From Synergistales bacterium Syner_01 (GTDB lineage Bacteria; Synergistota; Synergistia; Synergistales; Aminobacteriaceae): a stretch of 13,780 nt of DNA. The position numbers were made by a program, and so were the translations under genes. This document shows positions 7,046 to 13,544 of this stretch, piece by piece; position 1 is the stretch's first letter; the number at the start of each line of letters is the position of its first letter. The stretch is from assembly GCA_001604435.1 (NCBI GenBank), contig LVBO01000365.1, positions 1 to 13,780 of the forward strand. The letters are read 5' to 3'. Below the pieces are notes generated by a model. The model was not told the origin of the DNA. It worked only from the letters and a program-made list of their open reading frames with translations, and made no database searches.

Positions 7046-8047
7046 ATGAAACCGATCGAAAGAGTCAAGGCGTTGCTCGAAGGGAAAAAGACGGATGTGC
7101 CGGCGATCAATCTTTGGAAGCACTTTCCGCCGTACGATGAAGATCCCGTGCAGCTCGTCAAAAAGATAGCGCAATTCCAGGACAGGTTCAACTGGGACTT
7201 CGTGAAGGTGACGTATCAGGGACTCTACACCGTTCAGGACTGGGGATCGAAGATCAAGTGGCCGGAGAGAAACTCCGAGTGGCCCGCCACGTGCTCCGGC
7301 GTCGGCGTCGTGACCGACTTCTCCGTCAAACGCCCCGAGGACTGGGCGAACCTTCGCCCCCTCTCCATGGACGAAGGCTCCATGAAGGCCTCCGTCGACG
7401 CCGCCAAGGGAGCGATCGCCCGTTACAAGGGCGAGGCCCCCGTCGTGGTGACGGTGTTCAACTCGTTGACGACGGCCGTGAAAATGTCCGGCGAGAAGAT
7501 GTTCGTTCATATGCGGCAGAATCCCGAGGCCTTCGCCAAGGGAATCCAGACCATCACGAAGACGACCGCCGATTTCGTAAAAACCGTGATGAAGGCTGGC
7601 GCCGACGGCATCTTCTTCGCGAGCCAGCTCGGAAATTTCGACAAGATGAGCGTTCAGGAGTACGAGACGTTCGGCACGCCGTACGACCTCGAAATTCTTG
7701 AGCATGCGGCCGGAGGCTGGTTCAACATCATGCATATGCACGGCAACGCGCCGATGTTCGATATCATGAGTAAGTACCCCGTACATGCCTTGAACTGGCA
7801 CGACCGCCTGGTCGACATCGATCTCCGCAAGGGCAGGGAGCTGTGCAAGGACAAGCTGCTGATCGGCGGCGTGGAGGAGTTCAAGGTGCTGCCGGACGCC
7901 GGCGAAAGCGAACTGAAGGCGCATCTGGCGGACGCTCTTCGGCAGGTCGAGGACGGCCGCTTGATCCTCGGTCCCGGATGCTGCGTTCCGTCCTCCATCG
8001 ACGAGGATCGCTTCGCGCTGGCGAAGAAGCTCCTTATGGAGCTGTAA
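7046..8047 (+). CDS. Uroporphyrinogen decarboxylase (UroD/MtaA-fold) family protein, second copy
   Basis: 333-residue paralogue of the protein at 4294. Shared blocks are the IERVKALLEGKKTDVPAIN start (4-22), TVFNSLTTAVKMSG (136-149), KAGADGIFFASQLG (183-196), FNIMHMHG (226-233), YPVHALNWHDR (244-254) and RLILGPGCCVPSSIDEDRF (305-323). The metal site again reads H-x-H (H230, H232) with C312, here followed by a second cysteine, C313. As in the first copy, the HemE RQAGR motif is missing. GAGGAGG at 7028-7034 lies 11 bases before the ATG, a rather long spacing. It follows a GntR regulator gene and is the last gene of that unit; a terminator stands about 120 bases downstream. It probably acts on a different but related substrate from the first copy. 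Family is firm; a methyl-transfer role is suggested by the fold only. Confidence 0.87.
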   Translation: MKPIERVKALLEGKKTDVPAINLWKHFPPYDEDPVQLVKKIAQFQDRFNWDFVKVTYQGLYTVQDWGSKIKWPERNSEWPATCSGVGVVTDFSVKRPEDWANLRPLSMDEGSMKASVDAAKGAIARYKGEAPVVVTVFNSLTTAVKMSGEKMFVHMRQNPEAFAKGIQTITKTTADFVKTVMKAGADGIFFASQLGNFDKMSVQEYETFGTPYDLEILEHAAGGWFNIMHMHGNAPMFDIMSKYPVHALNWHDRLVDIDLRKGRELCKDKLLIGGVEEFKVLPDAGESELKAHLADALRQVEDGRLILGPGCCVPSSIDEDRFALAKKLLMEL

Positions 8048-8167
8048 ACGATACCCAAGTCGTACGGTCCGTCTTCTCAGGTTCGGACGCCGTCCGCGAA
8101 GGACTGTGCGGCATCCGAAAACAAGACGGTTGTCGCTATTTTGTGCTGAGGAACGAAAATGCCGCCT

Positions 8168-8211
8168 CGCCGAAGAGAAGCTCGACGTCGGGCCTTTCTT
8201 CGGCGTTTTTT
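8168..8211 (+). terminator. Rho-independent terminator downstream of the second UroD-family gene
   Basis: CGCCGAAGA (8168-8176) pairs perfectly over 9 bp with TCTTCGGCG (8197-8205) across a 20-base loop, and six T follow (8206-8211). It ends about 165 bases after the UroD stop codon and about 60 bases before the next promoter, so it separates the two units. The 120 bases between the UroD stop and this hairpin show no recognisable gene. Confidence 0.75.
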
Positions 8212-8274
8212 CATGGGTATCCGTTGTTCTCGGTCTCCCGGTCGTCTTCGACGGCGATTTCGATACTGGGAGAT

Positions 8275-8303
8275 TTGACCGTTTCTTCACTTGATGCTAG
8301 AGT
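8275..8303 (+). promoter_or_regulatory. Promoter of the second GntR gene
   Basis: TTGACC (8275-8280) and TAGAGT (8298-8303) are separated by 17 bases, four or more matches in each box to the sigma-70 consensus. The palindromic operator candidate begins 2 bases after the -10 box, so transcription would start inside it. Confidence 0.68.
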
Positions 8304-8304
8304 A

Positions 8305-8332
8305 CATATTGGTCGACCGGTCGACCAATATG
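8305..8332. promoter_or_regulatory. Perfect 28-bp palindrome, probable GntR-family operator
   Basis: The half-site CATATTGGTCGACC (8305-8318) is followed without spacer by its exact reverse complement (8319-8332). Inside it, GGTCGACC appears twice in tandem (8311-8318 and 8319-8326), each a small palindrome resembling the TGGTnnnACCA operators of FadR-subfamily regulators. It covers the expected transcription start, and its last base is the first G of the ribosome binding site. Autoregulation by the adjacent regulator is the natural reading. Confidence 0.8.
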
Positions 8333-8343
8333 GAGGGAAGACG

Positions 8344-9072
8344 ATGGCGAAAGAAAGCAACGGGTTGTCGGCGGTGAAAGGGGATCTTAAGGAGCTCGTC
8401 GTCTCTCATGTCCGGGAGCGCATCTTCGAGAAGAATCTTCTTCGCTGCGGGGATCAGATCAATGAAAGAGAACTCTCCAGGATTCTCGGAGTGAGCAGAG
8501 CTCCTATCAGAGAGGCGCTGAAGGAGCTCGAGGAGCAGGGGCTCATCGTCTCCGTCAAGTACAAGGGCTGGTTCGTCGCCGATTTCAGAGAACGGGAGTT
8601 CTTCGAGATCAACAAGCTTCGAACGCTCTTGGAGCATAGTCTTCTGGAGGAGATCATCTCGCAGGGCGTGTCCGAGGACGAGTTGCTCCGGGCCGAGAAT
8701 CTGAACGAGGAGCTGCGCGAGATCGTGGAGAGCGCGTCGCTCGGCGAAAGAAAAGCTCTCGAGTTCGCCAAGAAGGAGATGGAGTTCCATCGCTGTCTTC
8801 ACTCCCTGCCCCGCGACTGCATCTGGACGAAGAAGATGCTTCGCAATCTCTCCTACCAGATACAATGCTCGTTTCACCGCTGGCTGTATACGGAGTGGCA
8901 GATGAAGGCCAGCGTCGAGACGCACCGCATGCTGCTTCGTTGTCTTAAAGAAAGGGATATGGAGACGCTGTATCCGCTCCTCTCCCGAAGGTTGGGGAAG
9001 TACCATCTCGTCTCCCCGGAGGAGATGTCGAAACCGGAAAACGTCGGCGACGAGGGCGCCGTTTCGCACTAG
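8344..9072 (+). CDS. GntR family transcriptional regulator, FadR subfamily (FCD-like domain), second copy
   Basis: 242-residue regulator. I start it at the ATG at 8344, 6 bases after GGAGGG (8332-8337); the frame is open further upstream, but that stretch holds the terminator, promoter and palindrome. The winged helix-turn-helix lies at about 15-80: VVSHVRERIFEKNLL, then LSRILGVSRAPIREALKELEEQGLI (44-68) and YKGWFVADF. The C-terminal helical domain (about 85-220) is FCD-like but its metal site is eroded: E145 stands where Asp is usual, H149 and H194 remain, and the last histidine position is R216 in the SRRLGKYH stretch. It may bind its ligand without metal or sense something else. A charged tail of about 20 residues follows. 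It precedes the desulfidase-family gene by 121 bases and is the likely regulator of that gene and the TRAP genes. Confidence 0.9.
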   Translation: MAKESNGLSAVKGDLKELVVSHVRERIFEKNLLRCGDQINERELSRILGVSRAPIREALKELEEQGLIVSVKYKGWFVADFREREFFEINKLRTLLEHSLLEEIISQGVSEDELLRAENLNEELREIVESASLGERKALEFAKKEMEFHRCLHSLPRDCIWTKKMLRNLSYQIQCSFHRWLYTEWQMKASVETHRMLLRCLKERDMETLYPLLSRRLGKYHLVSPEEMSKPENVGDEGAVSH

Positions 9073-9193
9073 AGAGAACACGAGAGCGGCGAAGACGATC
9101 GCGCCGCCGTTCCCGAACTTCGAACGGCCCGGACGTGGATGTACGCTCTTTTCCGCCGAAAGAGAACGCAACAAGAAAGGAAGGGATGGTAAC

Positions 9194-10480
9194 TTGGGGT
9201 GTCGAAAGGTATCTTTGAAGCAGTTTTTGAAAGAGGAGGTCAAGCCGGCCCTTGGGTGCACCGAGCCGGTTGCCGTCGCGCTCGCGGTGGCGAGAGCCCG
9301 CGAGGAGCTTGAGGGAAAACCGGAGAGAGCGGAAATACTTCTCAGCTCCAATATCTTCAAGAACGGAGCCTCCGTCGGTATTCCCGGAAGCGGCGGTCTG
9401 AAGGGGAACGAGGTCGCCGCCGCGCTCTCGCTCGTTTCGGGGAGGTCGGAGTACGGCCTCGAAGTGCTGAAGGACTGCGGCCCGGACGACGTCGAGGCGG
9501 CGATGACGCTTCTGAAAGCGGGCGCGGTGCGCCTCTCCGTCGACAGGGGTATCAGCGGCGTCTTCGTAAAAGCGAACGTTATGAACGGTGGACACACCGC
9601 GAGCTGCACCATCGAAAAGAACCATTCGAACATCACCGAAGTGATCCGTGATGGTACAATTATTTCCACGTCCGCTTCCTCCAACGGAGTCAACGGAACT
9701 CTTTCGGCCGCGGAGGCGATTTCGTTGATGACTTGGGAAGAAGTCATGGGGTACCTGGACGAGGCGGACGAGGACGATCTGGCCTTCCTGCTGGAGGGAG
9801 TGAAGATGAACCTCGCCATCGCGAAGAAGGGGTTCGAGGACGGCGTCGGGCTCGGCGCCGGGCGGATGATCCGCGACTCCTTCGACGATTTCGAAAGCGC
9901 GGACCTCGGGACGAAGATCAAGACCTGGTGCGCCGCCGCCTCCGACGCCCGCATGGGCGGCGTCCCGATGCCGGTGATGAGCAGCGCGGGGAGCGGCAAC
10001 CACGGGATCACGGCGGTTCTGCCCGTCGCGCTCTTCGCGGAGGCGAAGGGAATGAGCGACGAAAAGAAGGCGCGAGGTCTTCTGGTCAGTCACCTCGCCA
10101 CGGCGTACGTGAAGAGCCGGACGGGGCGTTTGAGTTCCACTTGCGGGTGCGCCTTCGCCGCCGGAGCGGGCGCGGCTGCGGGGATGGCGTGGCTTTTAAG
10201 CGAGCGGATCGACAAGGCCGGAGCCGCCGTCGGAATCGTGGTGTCCAATCTTCTGGGAATGCTCTGCGACGGGGCGAAGGAGAGTTGCGCCTTTAAAGTG
10301 GGAACCGGCGCGATGGAAGCGTACCACGCCGCCCTCATGGCGGACGGCGGCATCGAGCTGGGAACTCAGGGAGTCGTGGGAAGCACCGTCGACGAGACCA
10401 TCGACAACGCCGCGCGCGTGGCGTCGAGCATGGGAGCCATCGAGCAGACGCTGCTCGACATCGTCGACGGCAGGAAGTAG
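9194..10480 (+). CDS. L-cysteine desulfidase / serine dehydratase alpha family protein (UPF0597, CyuA/YhaM-like)
   Basis: 428-residue protein of the iron-sulfur serine-dehydratase-alpha superfamily, close to E. coli YhaM/CyuA and the archaeal L-cysteine desulfidase in architecture. Motifs: KPALGCTEP (17-25, with the conserved active-site cysteine C22), KNGASVGIPGSGGLKGNE (56-73), SSAGSGNHG (263-271), RLSSTCGCAFAAGAGA (312-327) and LCDGAKESC (357-365). C317 or C319, C358 and C365 are the likely [4Fe-4S] ligands; the seven-residue spacing of the last two is typical. Known members cleave L-cysteine to pyruvate, ammonia and sulfide, or deaminate L-serine. The start is a TTG at 9194, 8 bases after AAGGAAGGG (9176-9184 region); a second TTG at 9215 with GAAAGG before it is also possible and gives a more family-like N-terminus. 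TRAP genes follow after 123 bases, and a second homologue lies beyond them. Substrate is inferred only. Confidence 0.88.
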   Translation: MGCRKVSLKQFLKEEVKPALGCTEPVAVALAVARAREELEGKPERAEILLSSNIFKNGASVGIPGSGGLKGNEVAAALSLVSGRSEYGLEVLKDCGPDDVEAAMTLLKAGAVRLSVDRGISGVFVKANVMNGGHTASCTIEKNHSNITEVIRDGTIISTSASSNGVNGTLSAAEAISLMTWEEVMGYLDEADEDDLAFLLEGVKMNLAIAKKGFEDGVGLGAGRMIRDSFDDFESADLGTKIKTWCAAASDARMGGVPMPVMSSAGSGNHGITAVLPVALFAEAKGMSDEKKARGLLVSHLATAYVKSRTGRLSSTCGCAFAAGAGAAAGMAWLLSERIDKAGAAVGIVVSNLLGMLCDGAKESCAFKVGTGAMEAYHAALMADGGIELGTQGVVGSTVDETIDNAARVASSMGAIEQTLLDIVDGRK

Positions 10481-10603
10481 AGTAGCGGCGGACGGTACGA
10501 ATTGGGGGTGATGAGCCGAGAGAGCGGAGATCCGAGGAAACGTAGCGCCCGAGAGAGGCAACTTTCAAATGGGGAAGCTTCATAATATCGAGGAGGTGCT
10601 CAT
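10481..10603 (+). other. Leader-like gap before the TRAP genes
   Basis: This 123-base gap holds a 9-base direct repeat CCGAGAGAG (10516-10524 and 10549-10557). It also has three short hairpins: CCG/CGG around the first repeat, CGGA/TCCG just after it, and GCC/GGC around the second repeat. I see no terminator and no convincing promoter. A 24-codon reading frame (10511-10585) exists but has no well-placed ribosome binding site. It does not match a riboswitch class I can name. Confidence 0.3.
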
Positions 10604-11617
10604 ATGAGAAAGGGATTACTCGCACTGCTGGCAGTTCTGTTGATCCTCGGCGCAGGAACGGCGTTCGCCGCCGAAAAGACGACCTACACGCTTCGCTTGG
10701 CCACCGTCGTCAACCCCCCCCACCCCTGGCACGAGGCCGCCAACTATCTTCAGCAGGAGCTGGAGAAGCGGACCGACGGCGCCGTGAAGGTGCGCATCTT
10801 CGGAGGCTCGCAGCTCGGCTCCGACCAGTCCACCTTCGAAGAGATGCGGATGGGAACGATCGACTTCGTAATGGGCGGTGCCACGACGCTCGTGAACTTC
10901 GTCCCGGAGTTCGGAATCTTCAATTTGCCCTATTTCTACTCCGGGATCGATCAGTTCAAAGCGGTGATGGATCCGAACGGACCGGTGGTACAAAAATACA
11001 AGGAGCTCTTCGCCGAGAAGAACTTCGGGATTCGTCTGATGACGCTGGGCGGAGGCGGTTCCCGCGTTTTTTCCAATAACATCAAGGCGGTCGTCGAGCC
11101 CGACCAGCTCAAGGGGATGAAAATGCGCGTCCCGAACAATCCCGAAGACGCCAAAACATGGAGCACCGCCGGCGCGCTTGTGGTCGCCATGCCTTGGGGC
11201 GAGATCTACTCCGCTCTGCAGACGGGCGTCGTCAGCGCCTTCGAGAGTACGCTCAGCGGCTACTACGGCAGCAAGTTCTACGAGGTAGCCAAGTATATGA
11301 GCAACACCCAGCACATCATTATGGTAAGCCACTTCCTGATGAGCGAAGCGGCTGTCAAGAAGCTTCCCGCGGAGTACATGAAGATCGTCGAAGAAATTTC
11401 CGACGAGATAGCGGCAATATTCACGGAAAAGGGAGACGAATTCGATAAGCAGATTATGAAAGAGCTGCAGGAGAAGTACGGAGTGACCGTCTCCGAGGTG
11501 AACAAAGAGGCGTTCATGGCTGTTTTCCAGCCGCTTCACGAGGAACTTGCCGCAGCGGGCAAGAACGAGGAGCTGCTGAAACTGCTTCGAGACACCAGAG
11601 ACGCGCTCGCGAAATAA
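10604..11617 (+). CDS. dctP: TRAP transporter substrate-binding protein, DctP family
   Basis: 337-residue periplasmic binding protein of a tripartite ATP-independent transporter. A Sec signal peptide (MRKG, hydrophobic core 5-18, FAA-E cleavage near 23) is followed by the DctP fold: LRLATVVNPPHPWHEAANYL (30-49), RIFGGSQLGSD (64-74), the NLPYFY block (107-112), GSRVFSNN (152-159), the KGMKMRVPNNP block (170-180) and GVVSAFESTLSGYY (208-221). R175 is the family arginine that salt-bridges the ligand carboxylate, and R154 is a likely second contact, so the substrate should be a carboxylic acid. The ATG at 10604 follows AGGAGG around 10591-10596. The two membrane genes follow, after a hairpin that probably sets the ratio of receptor to membrane subunits. 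Flanking lyase genes suggest an amino-acid-like or ketoacid ligand; this is inference. Confidence 0.95.
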   Translation: MRKGLLALLAVLLILGAGTAFAAEKTTYTLRLATVVNPPHPWHEAANYLQQELEKRTDGAVKVRIFGGSQLGSDQSTFEEMRMGTIDFVMGGATTLVNFVPEFGIFNLPYFYSGIDQFKAVMDPNGPVVQKYKELFAEKNFGIRLMTLGGGGSRVFSNNIKAVVEPDQLKGMKMRVPNNPEDAKTWSTAGALVVAMPWGEIYSALQTGVVSAFESTLSGYYGSKFYEVAKYMSNTQHIIMVSHFLMSEAAVKKLPAEYMKIVEEISDEIAAIFTEKGDEFDKQIMKELQEKYGVTVSEVNKEAFMAVFQPLHEELAAAGKNEELLKLLRDTRDALAK

Positions 11618-11641
11618 GAATATATCGTTGTCCCGAGAAAG

Positions 11642-11677
11642 CAGCGTCGGAGGGAGAGTTTCGTCCTTCCGACGCTG
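11642..11677 (+). terminator. Hairpin between the TRAP receptor and membrane genes (partial terminator)
   Basis: CAGCGTCGGAGGGA (11642-11655) pairs with TCCTTCCGACGCTG (11664-11677) over 14 bp with one G-U wobble and an 8-base loop, followed by TTCTT. The ribosome binding site AAGGAGGG of the next gene begins at once. The short tail fits leaky termination or 3'-end protection, giving more receptor than membrane subunits. Confidence 0.7.
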
Positions 11678-11699
11678 TTCTTAAGGAGGGTGTAACGCA

Positions 11700-12197
11700 A
11701 TGGGCAATTTGAGGAAACTCAATGACTTTCTGTGTTATGTGCTGACGAAATGCTGCATGATTTTCGTGCTGATTTTTACAGGTGTCGTCATTTTCCAGGT
11801 GCTCGCCAGAAACTATATTCTCGTCTCCGTCCCGTGGACGGACGAGGTCGCCCTGATCCTTTTCGTGTGGTCCGTCTTCCTGGGAGCCGCGGTGGCGCTC
11901 CGAAAGCGGATGCACTACCTCGTCGACCTCTTCCCGCCGTCCTGCAAGCGGACGAACAGCTTCCTCGATCTTTTCGCTTCGTTTCTTGTGCTCGGCGTCG
12001 TCCTGGTTCTTCTCTACGGAGGGAGCGTCTTCGCCAATATGGGGCTCTCCCGACGCTTCAGCTCCATCCTGATCACGCAGTCGTGGCTCTTCGTCTCCAT
12101 GCCGATCGCCGCTGTCTGCATGCTGCTCTTCTCCGTCGAGAACATCGCGAACGATTTTTCAAAACTCAAGAACGCTCTTCGTAAGGGGGACGCGTAA
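11700..12197 (+). CDS. dctQ: TRAP transporter small membrane subunit, DctQ family
   Basis: 165-residue inner-membrane protein, the normal DctQ size. Four hydrophobic segments are visible at about 14-36, 46-67, 88-110 and 127-147. The family signature is present: PWTDEVALILFVWSVFLGAA (45-64), continuing to VALRKRMH, with W46, E49, W57, G62, R68 and H72 at the expected spacing. It pairs with DctM to form the sodium-driven membrane part that accepts substrate from DctP. The ATG at 11700 lies 8-10 bases after AAGGAGGG (11683-11690). Its TAA (12195-12197) directly abuts the ATG of the large subunit, so the two are translationally linked. No oddities seen. Confidence 0.93.
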   Translation: MGNLRKLNDFLCYVLTKCCMIFVLIFTGVVIFQVLARNYILVSVPWTDEVALILFVWSVFLGAAVALRKRMHYLVDLFPPSCKRTNSFLDLFASFLVLGVVLVLLYGGSVFANMGLSRRFSSILITQSWLFVSMPIAAVCMLLFSVENIANDFSKLKNALRKGDA

Positions 12198-13490
12198 ATG
12201 GATCCGTTGCTGTTGCTTCTCGGGAGCTTCTTCGTCTTCATCGCCGTCAGGGTGCCGGTGGCTTTCGCTCTGGCGCTCTCCTCGCTGGCGGTTATCCTCC
12301 AGATAGAGCTGCCGTTCATGAGCCTCATCAATCAGATGTTCACCGGGATCAACTCGTTCCCGCTGCTCGCCGTCCCCTTCTTCCTCATCCTCGGCAGGGT
12401 GATGAACGACGGCGGCATCACCGAGCGTCTGCTCCACGTCTCCAACGCCTGGGTGGGGCATATCAAAGGCGGACTGGGACACGTGAACGTCATGGTGAGC
12501 ATGCTCTTCGCCGGACTTTCCGGCTCCGCCGCCGCCGACACCGCGGGCGTGGGCGGCATGCTCATCCCCGCCATGATCAAGAGCGGCTTCGGCAAGGAGT
12601 TCACCGTCGCCATCACCGCGGCCTCCTCGGTGCTCGGCGTCATCATTCCTCCCAGCGTCATGATGATTCTCTACGGAGCGATGGGGCAGGTCTCCGTCGG
12701 CGCGCTTTTTCTCTCCGGAATCGTGCCGGGCATCATGATCGGCCTGACCCAAATGGTCTACACCTACTACCTGGCCAGGAAGCTGAACTATCCCTCCATG
12801 CCGAGGGTTCCGTTCCCGCAGAAGATAACGACCACGCTGAAGGCTATTCCTCCGCTCACGATCCCGCTCATCATCCTCGGCGGCATCACCTTCGGCATCT
12901 ACACCGCCACCGAGGCGGCATCGGTGGCCCTCGTCCTCGGGCTTGTCCTGGTGCTCCTCGTCTACCGGAACACCCGGTGGCGCGACCTGCCCGCGATCTT
13001 CAGCGACGGCGTCGTCGCCTATTCGCTCCCGATGTTCGCCGTGGCCTGCGCCTGCGTGATGGGATGGTTGATCGCCTACCTCGACGCCCCCGCCATGATC
13101 GCCGACCACATGATGGGGATCACCACGTCCTACTACGGCATCTACGCCATGCTCGTCGTCTTCCTTCTGATCATCGGGACGTTCCTCAGCCCCGTGGCGA
13201 GCATCATCATCTTCCTCCCGATCATCCAGGCGATGGGGAACGCCGCCGGAATCCATCCGCTGCACCTCGGGATCATCGTCAACCTGACGCTCGCGCTCGG
13301 TCAGATCACGCCCCCCTACGGCATCTGCCTGCTGATCGCCTGTCAGCTCGGCGACGTGAGCATGCCCAAGGCATTCGTGGCGACGCTCCCGTTGCTGCTG
13401 CTCGCTCTTGGAGTGATCGTGCTCGGGATCGTCTTCCCCGATCTCTTCCTCTTCATCCCGAAGGCATTGATGCCGGGGGCGTTTCTGTAA
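12198..13490 (+). CDS. dctM: TRAP transporter large membrane subunit, DctM family
   Basis: 430-residue polytopic membrane protein, full family length, with about 11-12 hydrophobic segments. Family motifs in order: LLAVPFFLILGRVMNDGGI (56-74), SGSAAADTAGVGGMLIPAM (108-126), AITAASSVLGVIIPPSVMMILYG (138-160), GIYTATEAASVAL (233-245) and LALGQITPPYGICLL (365-379). It is the ion-coupled transport channel, using a sodium or proton gradient rather than ATP. The ATG directly follows the DctQ stop codon; AAGGGGGA within the end of dctQ (12182-12189) serves as ribosome binding site. A short hairpin (CCTCCG 13496-13501 with CGGAGG 13508-13513) lacking a T tract follows. The next lyase gene starts 54 bases after the stop, so the transcript probably continues. 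Confidence 0.95.
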   Translation: MDPLLLLLGSFFVFIAVRVPVAFALALSSLAVILQIELPFMSLINQMFTGINSFPLLAVPFFLILGRVMNDGGITERLLHVSNAWVGHIKGGLGHVNVMVSMLFAGLSGSAAADTAGVGGMLIPAMIKSGFGKEFTVAITAASSVLGVIIPPSVMMILYGAMGQVSVGALFLSGIVPGIMIGLTQMVYTYYLARKLNYPSMPRVPFPQKITTTLKAIPPLTIPLIILGGITFGIYTATEAASVALVLGLVLVLLVYRNTRWRDLPAIFSDGVVAYSLPMFAVACACVMGWLIAYLDAPAMIADHMMGITTSYYGIYAMLVVFLLIIGTFLSPVASIIIFLPIIQAMGNAAGIHPLHLGIIVNLTLALGQITPPYGICLLIACQLGDVSMPKAFVATLPLLLLALGVIVLGIVFPDLFLFIPKALMPGAFL

Positions 13491-13544
13491 CCTTCCCTCC
13501 GCTTCTTCGGAGGCGGTTGGCGATATACGAAAGGACGAGAGAGA

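Noticed and set aside
7843..8343. Upstream extension of the second GntR frame
   Set aside because: It overlaps the end of the UroD gene in another frame and crosses a terminator, a promoter and the operator. The ATG at 8344 has a proper ribosome binding site and gives a normal family length.
8048..8343. Possible small gene or RNA in the gap between the second UroD and second GntR genes
   Set aside because: Apart from the terminator, promoter and palindrome, I found no ribosome binding site with a plausible reading frame and no RNA motif I could name.
9100..9140. Hairpin GCCGTTC/GAACGGC after the second GntR gene as a terminator
   Set aside because: It is a 7-bp stem followed by G+C-rich sequence without a T run, so it is not supported as a terminator.
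8287..10011. A 574-codon open frame on the minus strand
   Set aside because: It runs across the promoter, the palindrome, the second GntR gene and the lyase gene, all well supported on the other strand.
10511..10585. A 24-codon leader peptide frame before the TRAP receptor gene
   Set aside because: The only G-rich stretch directly abuts the ATG, so spacing is wrong. The peptide has no run of one amino acid that would suggest attenuation.
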